From Synergistales bacterium (GTDB lineage Bacteria > Synergistota > Synergistia > Synergistales > Synergistaceae), in NCBI GenBank assembly GCA_026002695.1, contig BOCB01000044.1:1-14931 (forward strand): a stretch of 14,931 bases of DNA. Reading direction: 5' to 3'. The translations under genes and the position numbers were made by a program. Shown in pieces: positions 7,262-14,930 of this stretch; the first letter of the stretch is position 1; every line of letters starts with the position of its first letter. A model generated the notes under the pieces. That model searched no databases. It saw only the letters and a program-made list of their open reading frames with translations, and had not been told where the DNA came from.

Positions 7262-7662
7262 TACTCCGTCCTCGTTAGCAACTCAGTAATTATTCGTGAG
7301 AAGTCTTCTCCTGACAATCCCGAAGCGCTTGCTTGATTATGTACATAAAAATCCCGCAGCAAGTCCTGAATTACACGCATCCTTTGTACAACATTGTGCG
7401 TATCCGCGTTCTTTTTTGCTACATATGCTTCTGCTTCGGCAAGTAGCATCTTGCGGTCCTCTGCCATTTTTGCGAGCATCGCTGAAGACTGCACCTTCAT
7501 CTTCTCTATGTCCACGATGTCCTTAGCAATATCTATTATCTTATCCATATTACCTGCTACAGCGTGAACAATTTCCCTATGTGTTCCTATTGGGTTTGAA
7601 GTGCGACTGTCCTTTACGGAAATTTGGTCGCGTGTGGGCTCAATTATCTCAAAATCATCCAT
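7261..7662 (-). CDS. Small helical protein next to dynamin-like GTPase
   Basis: The 133-aa product starts MDDFEIIEPTRDQISVKD. After a short polar N-terminus it is helical, with a Met-rich amphipathic stretch (about 51-75: MKVQSSAMLAKMAEDRKML) and a C-terminal helix ending SRIITELLTRTE. It overlaps the upstream dynamin-like gene by 8 bases and is preceded by GGAGGC, so it is certainly translated with it. No known domain is recognised. The Met-rich amphipathic helix could bind lipid or a partner GTPase; this is a guess from composition. Confidence 0.72.
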   Translation of the reverse strand: MDDFEIIEPTRDQISVKDSRTSNPIGTHREIVHAVAGNMDKIIDIAKDIVDIEKMKVQSSAMLAKMAEDRKMLLAEAEAYVAKKNADTHNVVQRMRVIQDLLRDFYVHNQASASGLSGEDFSRIITELLTRTE

Positions 7663-9466
7663 GTTTTAATGCCTCCATTTTTTGTTTCGTACTATCTAAC
7701 AGTATTTGTAACTTCTCAATATCCCCACTCGAAATATCGACTGGCGCAGAGAATACTGCAACCAATTCATCTATCTGCTCGTCAACGAGGCGAATATTTT
7801 CCTCTTTCAACTTATCAAGCTCATCAAGCGTGACCTGAAGCATTTCTTCTTCCCACGTTCCAAGAGAAGTATCCACTGCTTTTTTGAGCTTACCTTGCCA
7901 AGTCATTATGTCCTTAACTTGGAAAATGACTTCGAGCAAAACTACAACAGCAACACCAACAGCTTTGGCGGAGGTTGCGCCTATCTTGCTGAGGAACTTC
8001 GCCACATTATTATGAGTTTCTCGCGTAAAAGTGTGACCGAACAGATCACCGATTTTCTTTAGTAGATGCTTTGCGCCATTGGCAATGCCAGTGCCGCCAC
8101 GTCCCGCAAACTGCTGGAAGTAATTGAGCAATGACTGCTCTGCGGCGCGTCCAACCATCTTTTTCAATGCACCATCAACGAGCTTTGCCGCTTCAGTATT
8201 AAAATGAAGCTCGACTTGACTCTTGATATCTGCGTAGGCAGTGTTGAGCTTATCCTGAATCTTTCTGTCTAACTCATTTAGCTCACTGTCAATTGTAAAT
8301 TTAATCTCATCGACACCGTTTTTTAGCGCAAACGGCATTAGATGGCTGTTGATAAATGCAGTGACTTCTTCTGTCCGAAGTTTGCTATCGCTGTCAATCT
8401 TTTCACAGATTTCTCCATACGCGGTTTCCCGTACACGTGAAAAAGCTGACGGCATCAATTTTGCAAGCCTTTCAAAGGTTGGCTCTATAAGTTCATCTTT
8501 TATCTCAATTTGCACGGCCTTAAGCTTCTTAAGCTCTTTTTTCATTATATTGCGTTCTTCTTCCGCAAGTTTAAGCGGAATAGCACGTTCTAAAACGAAA
8601 CTTTCGCAGCTATCGAGCAGTCCCTCAACGTATTCGAACAAGCATTGCGCAAGCCGATTAACCCGTTTGCTTGAAGAAACAGTTGATTGTACGTACCGCC
8701 ATAGGCTTTCACTTTTCGGAAGAGGATATTCGTTTTCCTCTGTTAATACTGTATTGACAATGAAAGTCTTAGGTTCGTGATGAAGAATGTCAGCGACATA
8801 GCCGACTATTTCTTTAATGCGTCTGTCTCCGCTACTGACACCTTCCGGGGTACGGTTTATTACAAGGATGAAATCCGTTTCCCTCTCAGCAAGCGCGTTA
8901 CCTATTAACTCTTGCGCGTAATCAAGGAAGGAGTAATCTGACTCCTGTATACCTACTTTGTACATCACAGTATATATTACAATGTCGCTCTGCGGCAGAA
9001 AGTCCGACAGCACTTCCTCATGTTCGGCGACAAGTGAGCCATACCCCGGCGTGTCAAACAACCGCAGACTGCCTAAACCGTGCAAGTCCGACTGGGTGCA
9101 CAATCTTAAACGCGCAATATTGCTGTCAGGGGATTTGCTTAGTTTTGAAAACTGTTCACGCGACAACTTTTCCATAGTAGCGTTTTTGTTAATGACAAAG
9201 TATGCCGTCTCACTGCTCTCCGATAGGCACAACTCTACAATCGTACCGGTTGCGGGCTTCACACTGGTGTAGAGGATATTGTTTCCCATCAATCCATTCA
9301 GTAAGGTTGATTTACCGCTGCTGGTCTCACCCAACAGTACCACGTATGATTCCGGGTTTGCTATACGTGCAGCGAGAAACCGCTTTAGTTCAATCAACTT
9401 GCTGTCACCTATAGCATCAACAAGTTCACATACGTAACCGAAAGCCGACTTCACTTTATCAAACAT
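7655..9466 (-). CDS. Dynamin-like GTPase A (603 aa)
   Basis: A large bacterial dynamin-like GTPase. The N-terminal helix leads into G1 GETSSGKST (46-54), switch-I threonine in PATGT (71-75), G3 DTPG (138-141) in LFDTPGYGS, and VINRTPEG (202-209) at G4, where N/TKxD is replaced by NRTP. Residues about 295-430 are long charged helices, as in the stalk/neck bundle of dynamins. A hydrophobic stretch (501-516, AVGVAVVVLLEVIFQV) is a plausible membrane paddle or tip, and the C-terminus returns to coiled coil (LDELDKLKEENIRLVDEQIDEL). GAGGAG lies ten bases before ATG 9466. It overlaps GTPase B by 8 bases. Bacterial dynamins commonly work as tandem hetero-oligomeric pairs (for example the two Campylobacter DLPs), so A and B are natural partners, an inference from adjacency. 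Confidence 0.86.
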   Translation of the reverse strand: MFDKVKSAFGYVCELVDAIGDSKLIELKRFLAARIANPESYVVLLGETSSGKSTLLNGLMGNNILYTSVKPATGTIVELCLSESSETAYFVINKNATMEKLSREQFSKLSKSPDSNIARLRLCTQSDLHGLGSLRLFDTPGYGSLVAEHEEVLSDFLPQSDIVIYTVMYKVGIQESDYSFLDYAQELIGNALAERETDFILVINRTPEGVSSGDRRIKEIVGYVADILHHEPKTFIVNTVLTEENEYPLPKSESLWRYVQSTVSSSKRVNRLAQCLFEYVEGLLDSCESFVLERAIPLKLAEEERNIMKKELKKLKAVQIEIKDELIEPTFERLAKLMPSAFSRVRETAYGEICEKIDSDSKLRTEEVTAFINSHLMPFALKNGVDEIKFTIDSELNELDRKIQDKLNTAYADIKSQVELHFNTEAAKLVDGALKKMVGRAAEQSLLNYFQQFAGRGGTGIANGAKHLLKKIGDLFGHTFTRETHNNVAKFLSKIGATSAKAVGVAVVVLLEVIFQVKDIMTWQGKLKKAVDTSLGTWEEEMLQVTLDELDKLKEENIRLVDEQIDELVAVFSAPVDISSGDIEKLQILLDSTKQKMEALKHG

Positions 9467-11249
9467 AGCGCTTACGCTCCTCTTCGATGTAGGCTAAGTC
9501 TTCACTCAACGTCTTGAGTTCGGCTTCCGGATTTCCAGTGGAACGCAAAACTGAAACCGCGTCATCGTGCTCTTTACGTGCTTTTGACTTCAGCGACTCC
9601 ACTATTGAATTCAGATTACCCTCAATATCTGAGCACATCTTTGAATACGATCGTTTTAGCCCTTTCTTGATACCTTCGCAAGATTCGTCAATTGCATTCC
9701 GAATCTTGTTCTTGGTATCGCTTGCACGTGAAGAAGATACTCCTTTGTGGATGCCTTCGCCAAGCTTACTCCCGATCCAACCTATTAGCAAACCGCCGAC
9801 AGTACCGACCACCATACCTATGGGGCCTGCTACAGCTCCTGCAACTGCCCAAGTAGCCGCAAGCCCACCAAGCCCACCGCCAATTTTTACCGCAAAATCA
9901 GCGCCTTTTTCCCACTTGAATTCTTTGGATTTTTCAAATCTTGCACCTTCAAACCCAAAATCGTACTGCTCTTCAAGCAAGTCGCCTAACTCCTGCAATT
10001 TATCCGTAACGGCATACACCTTTTCACGCAGAAAGTCATTGAAAGCTTCTCCCACTACTCTGAATTCCTCTGACTGAACATCGGTAAAAGCTCGTGATAA
10101 GTCATCTCCATCAGTTACGCCGCTATCAATAATTCTAAAAATATTCGACCTGATGTTTTCCTCGGCGTTTTGCACAGTCTTATTGATAACACTCGTAGCT
10201 TCAGTGTTCTGTTCAATTAGCAGACCGTCTATGTCACTTACCTTGTCTTCGATCTCGCGAATGTCCGAACGAAACTTGGCGTCCTTTTCCGATACCTGTT
10301 TCTGAAGCTCATCACGGCTCATCTTACGATTATCGATAGCGGTTAGGATTGCCTCATCTGCGCGTGCAAATAATCCAAGTATTGCAGAATTGACACTATC
10401 AGATATTGTGGATTTCCAGTTGTTGCTCAATTCAACAAGTGTATCAATAAAATCCGTAATGCCGGACTTGCCGATACTTGCTGAGTCATTGTTGCGGATT
10501 CCGAGCAACGCATCATAAGCATTTACAGTCAAAACTTTTCCGGAGAAAAGTGTATGCGATTTTGCGGCAATATTGTTTAATACTGATGTATTGTGCTCTT
10601 TCCCCTCATTTGCCTCCCGTGCAGACTCATCGTGCCAAAGATTTTGCACGAAGAAAGCGTTAGCGAGTTTACTCCACGCCATTCTGATAAACGCAGCTTC
10701 TGTTTTTGTAATAGGTGGGTTTACGTGAATAACAAAAATAGCATAGGACAGCTTCTCGATATACGCTTCCGTTGTTTCACGATTAGCAGTGGTTAGACTT
10801 CCCACGCCCGGCAAGTCAACCAACACAATACCTGACTTCAGCAGTTTACTTGAAGAACGAATGACAATCCGTTCTACTTGTTTTTCATTGCCCGGGTTGT
10901 AAGTGTTATCAACATAATCCTTCAGCGCCTCTATGCTTGAAGTGGATTTATTGCCGTTTTTGAAAAAAACGTCTGCGTCACTCACAACAACAGATTGCTC
11001 ATCATAGCGAATTTCTACCGGAACGCACGTAGTTTCGTCCGCCTCATTAGGCAACACACATTCACCGAGAATAGCGTTGATAAGGGAGCTTTTGCCGACT
11101 CCTTGAAGGCCTAATACAGGCAACAACAACTCATCGTTGGAAGCATTATCTATTAGGCTTCGATAAATCGCTCCTCCTGACTTGCCATTGCCATCACTTG
11201 CTATATGCTTGTCAAGGATGTGGGTTATTTTAGGATTAGCTGTTTTCAT
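9459..11249 (-). CDS. Dynamin-like GTPase B (596 aa)
   Basis: A second dynamin-like GTPase with G1 GLQGVGKSS (47-55), the switch-I element ETTCVP (72-77, Thr74), G3 DLPG (145-148) in LVDLPGVGSL, and VQNLWHDE (201-208) at G4. NAYDALLG (243-250) looks like G5. Long helical segments (about 300-430) are followed by a 44-residue Gly/Ala-rich hydrophobic stretch (456-499, including GGGLGGLAATWAVAGAV and GMVVGTVGGLLIGWIG) resembling glycine-zipper membrane segments. A basic helical tail follows. ATG 11249 follows AAAGGAG at ideal spacing and overlaps the repeat-protein gene by 14 bases. The best class is a membrane-remodelling bacterial dynamin-like protein; other options such as a YdjA/HSR1-type GTPase are less likely given the length and stalk-like helices. 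Confidence 0.86.
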   Translation of the reverse strand: MKTANPKITHILDKHIASDGNGKSGGAIYRSLIDNASNDELLLPVLGLQGVGKSSLINAILGECVLPNEADETTCVPVEIRYDEQSVVVSDADVFFKNGNKSTSSIEALKDYVDNTYNPGNEKQVERIVIRSSSKLLKSGIVLVDLPGVGSLTTANRETTEAYIEKLSYAIFVIHVNPPITKTEAAFIRMAWSKLANAFFVQNLWHDESAREANEGKEHNTSVLNNIAAKSHTLFSGKVLTVNAYDALLGIRNNDSASIGKSGITDFIDTLVELSNNWKSTISDSVNSAILGLFARADEAILTAIDNRKMSRDELQKQVSEKDAKFRSDIREIEDKVSDIDGLLIEQNTEATSVINKTVQNAEENIRSNIFRIIDSGVTDGDDLSRAFTDVQSEEFRVVGEAFNDFLREKVYAVTDKLQELGDLLEEQYDFGFEGARFEKSKEFKWEKGADFAVKIGGGLGGLAATWAVAGAVAGPIGMVVGTVGGLLIGWIGSKLGEGIHKGVSSSRASDTKNKIRNAIDESCEGIKKGLKRSYSKMCSDIEGNLNSIVESLKSKARKEHDDAVSVLRSTGNPEAELKTLSEDLAYIEEERKRYV

Positions 11250-12030
11250 TTTGTTTCTCCTTTCTAAACAGTCGCTTACTAAGCGGCAACTTCACGAATT
11301 CATCAACTTCCGCTATTGCTTGCCGGAGTTCTTTCTGCTGCTCACCCAAAGACACCAGCTGCTTTTGGATGTCACGCAACACACTATTCGTATCGCTTGA
11401 ATACTTATCTACAGCAGTTACCATACTGCCGAGACGTTCGTCAATGTAGCTTTCAAGACCAACTTTAGCAGATTTAAGCGCGGTGTCAATATGCGACTTA
11501 AAACCTCCGAGTTGATTTTGCACACCTTCCTTAACGCTATCTACAGAGCTTTTAATGCTCTTTTCTTGCTCTTTACTTTGATTGGCTATTGTATTCCTTG
11601 CGCTCTCAATGTCGCCCGAGAGCGGTTTCAGAGCAGTCTTTACAACATCCGGAATACTGTCGTTGATTGCATCACTTATTTTCTTTGCAATCGACTCCAT
11701 TACTCCTTTAGTTGCGTTATCTATTGCCAACGGAATGCCAGTCTTGACAGATTCAAGCGCACCGTCAATATGCAACTTAAAATTCTCAAGTTGACTTTGT
11801 ACATCTCCCTTAACGCTATCTACAGAGCTTTTAATGCTCTTTTCTTGCTCTTTACTTTGATTGGCTATTGTATTCCTCGCGCTCTCAATGTCGCCCGAGA
11901 GCGGTTTCAGAGCAGTCTTTACAACATCCGGAATACTGTCGTTGATTGCATCACTTATTTTCTGCGCAATCGACTCCATTACTCCTTTAGTTGCGTTATC
12001 CACAGCCGCAACTGCTTCATACTTTTCCAT
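11236..12030 (-). CDS. Helical repeat protein with duplicated 93-aa module
   Basis: The 264-aa protein consists of two tandem 93-residue units (11-103 and 104-196), each beginning DNATKGVMESIA and containing KISDAINDSIPDVVKTAL, GDIESARNTIANQSKEQEK and a KSSVDSVK helix. A coiled-coil segment (about 197-245, LRDIQKQLVSLGEQQKELRQ) and a basic tail (SKRLFRKEKQ) follow. Heptad-like spacing of small and aliphatic residues suggests amphipathic helices like those of apolipoprotein-type or tape-measure proteins. There are no cysteines, signal peptide or membrane helix. It overlaps both neighbours by 14 bases and sits between two dynamin-like genes. It may be a scaffold or spacer linking the GTPases or lining a membrane; this is inference and I cannot name a family. 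Confidence 0.75.
   Translation of the reverse strand: MEKYEAVAAVDNATKGVMESIAQKISDAINDSIPDVVKTALKPLSGDIESARNTIANQSKEQEKSIKSSVDSVKGDVQSQLENFKLHIDGALESVKTGIPLAIDNATKGVMESIAKKISDAINDSIPDVVKTALKPLSGDIESARNTIANQSKEQEKSIKSSVDSVKEGVQNQLGGFKSHIDTALKSAKVGLESYIDERLGSMVTAVDKYSSDTNSVLRDIQKQLVSLGEQQKELRQAIAEVDEFVKLPLSKRLFRKEKQNENS
11529..11721. repeat. 193-bp direct repeat, unit 2 of the helical protein
   Basis: This stretch is identical to 11808-12000 except at three positions (11599, 11685, 11686), with an offset of exactly 279 bp (93 codons). Beyond both ends the modules still align as protein but the DNA has diverged. A near-identical core inside older repeats points to recent gene conversion or a fresh duplication. 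Confidence 0.9.
11808..12000. repeat. 193-bp direct repeat, unit 1 of the helical protein
   Basis: Partner of 11529-11721 (190 of 193 identical, in-frame offset 279 bp). It covers roughly residues 11-75 of the 264-aa protein. Confidence 0.9.
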
Positions 12031-14452
12031 TTACAGCACCCTTTCTTACAATATCTCCAATGACATTACTCGCCATTGCTCTATCCTCACCCAACAAATA
12101 GTGAAGTTCATTTTTTATATGTCTGATAAGATCGAGTTCAGACATTTGACTGTTGCACGGCGTTTCCTGAACCTGAACAAGCGCCATTGAATAAAGCGGA
12201 TTGTCTGCGTTAATCAAAGAAACACCACGAAAACCATCAGGAACAAATTCTTGATAATATTCGCTCATAAGAAGTATTGTTTCTTTTACAGTTGCAGAGT
12301 TTATGATTCCCTCAAAGTCTTGCATAACAAAAAACACTTTACAGTTTTTCCCATTTTTCAAATTGCTATTATCCTGCAATGCTTTCCGTAACTCAAGCTT
12401 GCTAACCTGATTCTTGGCAGACCCATGCTGGTGAACATTCACCAGCACAAAGATACTTCTGCTTTCTTTCGTTACCGAAAGAGTGCTTTGAGCATCTGGA
12501 TTATTTATCACTGATATACGCCGTGTATTCGCGCTCATATTTTCGCTAAGCCTGATTCCAAAGAACCTGTAGACAAAATTGCGAATACATTCCTCATCCC
12601 ACCCAAGTACAGCTATGTCATCAGGCGCATCAACATATTCCATTGCGTCTTTTATTACGGCATCAAACGCGTTATGAATAACTGTAGACGCAAGTTCTCT
12701 TATGCCTCGTTGAATCTCGTTTAACTCAATTTCATGTATTGCAGGTTTTGCAATTGATGTGTCGTTTTGTGCTGCTTTAGCTTTTACGGGTTGTGATTTT
12801 ACTTGCTCCTGACGTTGGCGGTCGATGAGAGCCTTGATTCCATCTATCGCATTCCGAATCTCCGCGTCAGAAGCTTTCTGTTGTTTGAGTTCTGCCCATT
12901 CACTACGTTTGCTGTCAACGGCTGATTCTAACTTGCCAATGGCGCGCTCAACTGAACTTCCCCAACTATCAATCGTACCAGAATATGCGTTTGCAGCACG
13001 CTGTATGTAATCTCTTATCTCTTTGATTGTTGTCTCTTCATCGATGACGGTGACTCTATCTTCAACCCATTCACGTCCCCATTCCTTTTTACCGAATATC
13101 TCCCCAACAACTCTGGCTGCACAGGAATACCACTTGTCGTCATTTTCCCAGTGAGAATTATCTTTGACAGTGTAGCTCGTCGTGGGAACAGAGACGCTAT
13201 CGACCCGCACGTCGACTCGAATATCACGCTCAGGTATATTAAGTTGATTTGCCTTCTCCGCAACGTAGCTGTTGAAATCGGATATAGTTTCCCTGATTTT
13301 TTTTTCTACAGATTGAACTTGAGATTTTATGTTGTCAATGTAAGAGTAAGACGATGAAAATGAATTATTGTGTAATCTCTTTAAGTCATCCGCGCAAGAC
13401 TGCATTTTACTCTTGGTATTATTAAAATATGTGCTTATGCCATCATTAAGACCTGCGTACGGAAACTTGGCAGTCAAATCATCATCTACGTTTATACCGC
13501 TGAGAAGTTTCTCGGCATTGCTGATTAGCACTGATATATCTTTGCACAGTAAATCTACTCTATTATGCTCAATATGCGGAGAACATATTTCAAGGGCCGC
13601 TTTGATAGCGTCTTTGAACTCAGTGTAATGAGAGTTGACCTTTGACCGTTTCCCATCGCATCGCTCTTCTTGAGCATAAATAGCCGACATCTGCACGATC
13701 CGTATAGATGATTTGTCGGCTACGTTAGAATTATTGATTATGCGCTCTAATCTCTTTTGATATTCTTTTGCTACATCATCCTTTGTCTTTTTCCCGTCAG
13801 CACTTGGTACTACAGAATCCAGCATGTTCTGCACAATAATCAGAGGTTTCTTGTATGCCACTATCGCATTCAAAACCATTCTTGCCTTCTCATCACTATT
13901 TGCCTTTAGCGTAGAAACAAAAACGCACATATCAACAGTAGGCAACATGATTTCGAGCGCCAACTTCTCATGTTCTTCCAAGTTATAGGCATCAAGTCCC
14001 GGGCTGTCAACTAATTCCACGCGTTCTCCAAGGTCAAACTCTGAAGTTGAAATATGGATTTGGTCTACTTTTTTAGCGTTTCTCCGATTATGATTTTCGT
14101 CGCTGTATTTTTTAATCTCATCCTCACACAGGCTTCTCCCAGATAACCTAATGCTCGGAGTGCCATCACAGAAAGATATCTCAGCAAAAGATTCAGATCC
14201 TTTTACGCAGTTAACCAACTGGCCGGAAGTGGGTTTCAGTGCTCTTGAAAGTAACTTGCGTCCAATGACAGCATTAACAAGTGTTGACTTCCCGCTACTT
14301 GTAACGCCAATCACGCCGACACGGATAGTTTGCCGCCACCACCCATTGCGTTGAGTTTTCAAATGGCTAATCCTATCAGCAAACTGCTCCCTCAGCTTTG
14401 GAGATGTGCTTAAACAATTCAAAATACTGTCAGCCAGCTCTATTGCTTTCAT
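12017..14452 (-). CDS. Dynamin-like GTPase C (811 aa) with extra C-terminal domain
   Basis: The start is set at ATG 14452 because AAAGGAG (14467-14461) sits eight bases before it; an in-frame ATG at 14536 has no such site and would overlap the upstream small gene. Motifs are G1 GVTSSGKST (49-57), switch-I PTSG (Thr75), G3 DSPG (149-152) and VQNMLD (207-212) at G4. Residues about 290-560 are long polar helices (stalk-like), with an aromatic insertion around 435-465 (SHWENDDKWYSC). From about 592 to 762 there is an additional alpha/beta region with strands SIFVLVNV, CKVFFVMQDFEGI and GVSLINADNP, which look like the later strands of a G domain without a P-loop. No membrane helix is evident, unlike A and B. 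It is the first large gene of the operon, 38 bases after the cysteine protein, and overlaps the repeat-protein gene by 14 bases. Confidence 0.85.
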   Translation of the reverse strand: MKAIELADSILNCLSTSPKLREQFADRISHLKTQRNGWWRQTIRVGVIGVTSSGKSTLVNAVIGRKLLSRALKPTSGQLVNCVKGSESFAEISFCDGTPSIRLSGRSLCEDEIKKYSDENHNRRNAKKVDQIHISTSEFDLGERVELVDSPGLDAYNLEEHEKLALEIMLPTVDMCVFVSTLKANSDEKARMVLNAIVAYKKPLIIVQNMLDSVVPSADGKKTKDDVAKEYQKRLERIINNSNVADKSSIRIVQMSAIYAQEERCDGKRSKVNSHYTEFKDAIKAALEICSPHIEHNRVDLLCKDISVLISNAEKLLSGINVDDDLTAKFPYAGLNDGISTYFNNTKSKMQSCADDLKRLHNNSFSSSYSYIDNIKSQVQSVEKKIRETISDFNSYVAEKANQLNIPERDIRVDVRVDSVSVPTTSYTVKDNSHWENDDKWYSCAARVVGEIFGKKEWGREWVEDRVTVIDEETTIKEIRDYIQRAANAYSGTIDSWGSSVERAIGKLESAVDSKRSEWAELKQQKASDAEIRNAIDGIKALIDRQRQEQVKSQPVKAKAAQNDTSIAKPAIHEIELNEIQRGIRELASTVIHNAFDAVIKDAMEYVDAPDDIAVLGWDEECIRNFVYRFFGIRLSENMSANTRRISVINNPDAQSTLSVTKESRSIFVLVNVHQHGSAKNQVSKLELRKALQDNSNLKNGKNCKVFFVMQDFEGIINSATVKETILLMSEYYQEFVPDGFRGVSLINADNPLYSMALVQVQETPCNSQMSELDLIRHIKNELHYLLGEDRAMASNVIGDIVRKGAVNGKV

Positions 14453-14460
14453 AATGAATT

Positions 14461-14467
14461 CTCCTTT
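14461..14467 (-). promoter_or_regulatory. RBS deciding the start of dynamin-like GTPase C
   Basis: AAAGGAG on the minus strand, eight bases before ATG 14452. It rules for this start over the upstream in-frame ATG at 14536, which lies inside the preceding small gene. Confidence 0.8.
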
Positions 14468-14490
14468 AGCGTATTCCTGACAACCATACT

Positions 14491-14712
14491 CTACAAATAG
14501 CGCTCCAACGCGCCACGCAATTTGAATTTTCCGCAAGAACTACCCCCTGGCCGTGTGCCGCCGGTAAGTTTAAGACATGCTTCCTTTACCTTGTTATCAT
14601 ATTCCACACGCGCGGGTCTGGAACCTGCGACATACTTTACATGGCTGTTGAAGGGATCTTCCCAGTATTCACATAAAACACACAGTTTTTGCGATTTTAC
14701 TGTTGCCTGCAT
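14491..14712 (-). CDS. Small four-cysteine protein leading the dynamin operon
   Basis: The 73-aa product begins MQATVKSQKLCVLCEYWEDP. It has Cys11, Cys14, Cys46 and Cys60, the first two as CxxC followed by an aromatic pair (YW), which suggests a small zinc- or metal-binding fold. ATG 14712 follows GAGGGAGGG with proper spacing, and a promoter lies 50 bases further up, so this is very likely a real gene and the first of the operon. It ends 38 bases before the GTPase C start. I do not recognise the family. It might be a sensor, a regulator, or a structural zinc protein; none is shown by the sequence. Confidence 0.7.
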   Translation of the reverse strand: MQATVKSQKLCVLCEYWEDPFNSHVKYVAGSRPARVEYDNKVKEACLKLTGGTRPGGSSCGKFKLRGALERYL

Positions 14713-14764
14713 GTAAACCCTCCCTCAAATGTAAAATACATAGCTATTACATTAGATCTTGAGT

Positions 14765-14793
14765 ATTATTATATGATTTACCTAATTTGTCAA
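14765..14793 (-). promoter_or_regulatory. Sigma-A-type promoter of the dynamin operon
   Basis: On the minus strand a perfect TTGACA (14793-14788), a 17-bp spacer and AATAAT (14770-14765, five of six matches to TATAAT) make a strong housekeeping-type promoter. The expected transcript start near 14758 leaves a leader of about 45 bases before ATG 14712. It carries no TTATCAG/CTGATAA pair, so it is not wired like the GTPase/lipase operon. Confidence 0.72.
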
Positions 14794-14866
14794 TGTATCC
14801 ATGATTTGAGTTTCCCCAAAATCCAACACTCAACCGCCCTTAAACCCTTATACTGACGGCATTTGT

Positions 14867-14879
14867 AGCTCATTGAGCT
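14867..14879. repeat. Short palindrome
   Basis: AGCTCA/TGAGCT with a one-base centre. No proper T-run follows on either strand, so a terminator is doubtful; it may be an operator or chance. Confidence 0.25.
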
Positions 14880-14921
14880 TTGAAAATAAGGCAAAAAAAC
14901 AATGCAAAACCTTCCGGATTT

Positions 14922-14930
14922 TGATATAAT
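14922..14930 (+). promoter_or_regulatory. Possible extended -10 for a rightward gene
   Basis: TGATATAAT matches the extended -10 consensus (TGnTATAAT) on the plus strand. The -35 position is poor (ATGCAA at 14902-14907). If real, it would drive a divergent gene beyond the window. Confidence 0.35.

Noticed and set aside
9514..10077. 187-codon plus-strand open frame inside dynamin-like GTPase B
   Set aside because: It is antisense to conserved coding sequence, Ser/Pro-rich and without recognisable motifs or an RBS.
11491..12063. Long plus-strand open frame across the helical repeat gene
   Set aside because: It is antisense to a well-supported gene, consists of the same duplicated DNA read backwards, and gives an odd Cys/Tyr/Arg-rich protein without an RBS.
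14453..14536. Longer N-terminus for dynamin-like GTPase C starting at 14536
   Set aside because: That ATG lacks a ribosome binding site and lies inside the small cysteine gene, whereas ATG 14452 has AAAGGAG at proper distance.
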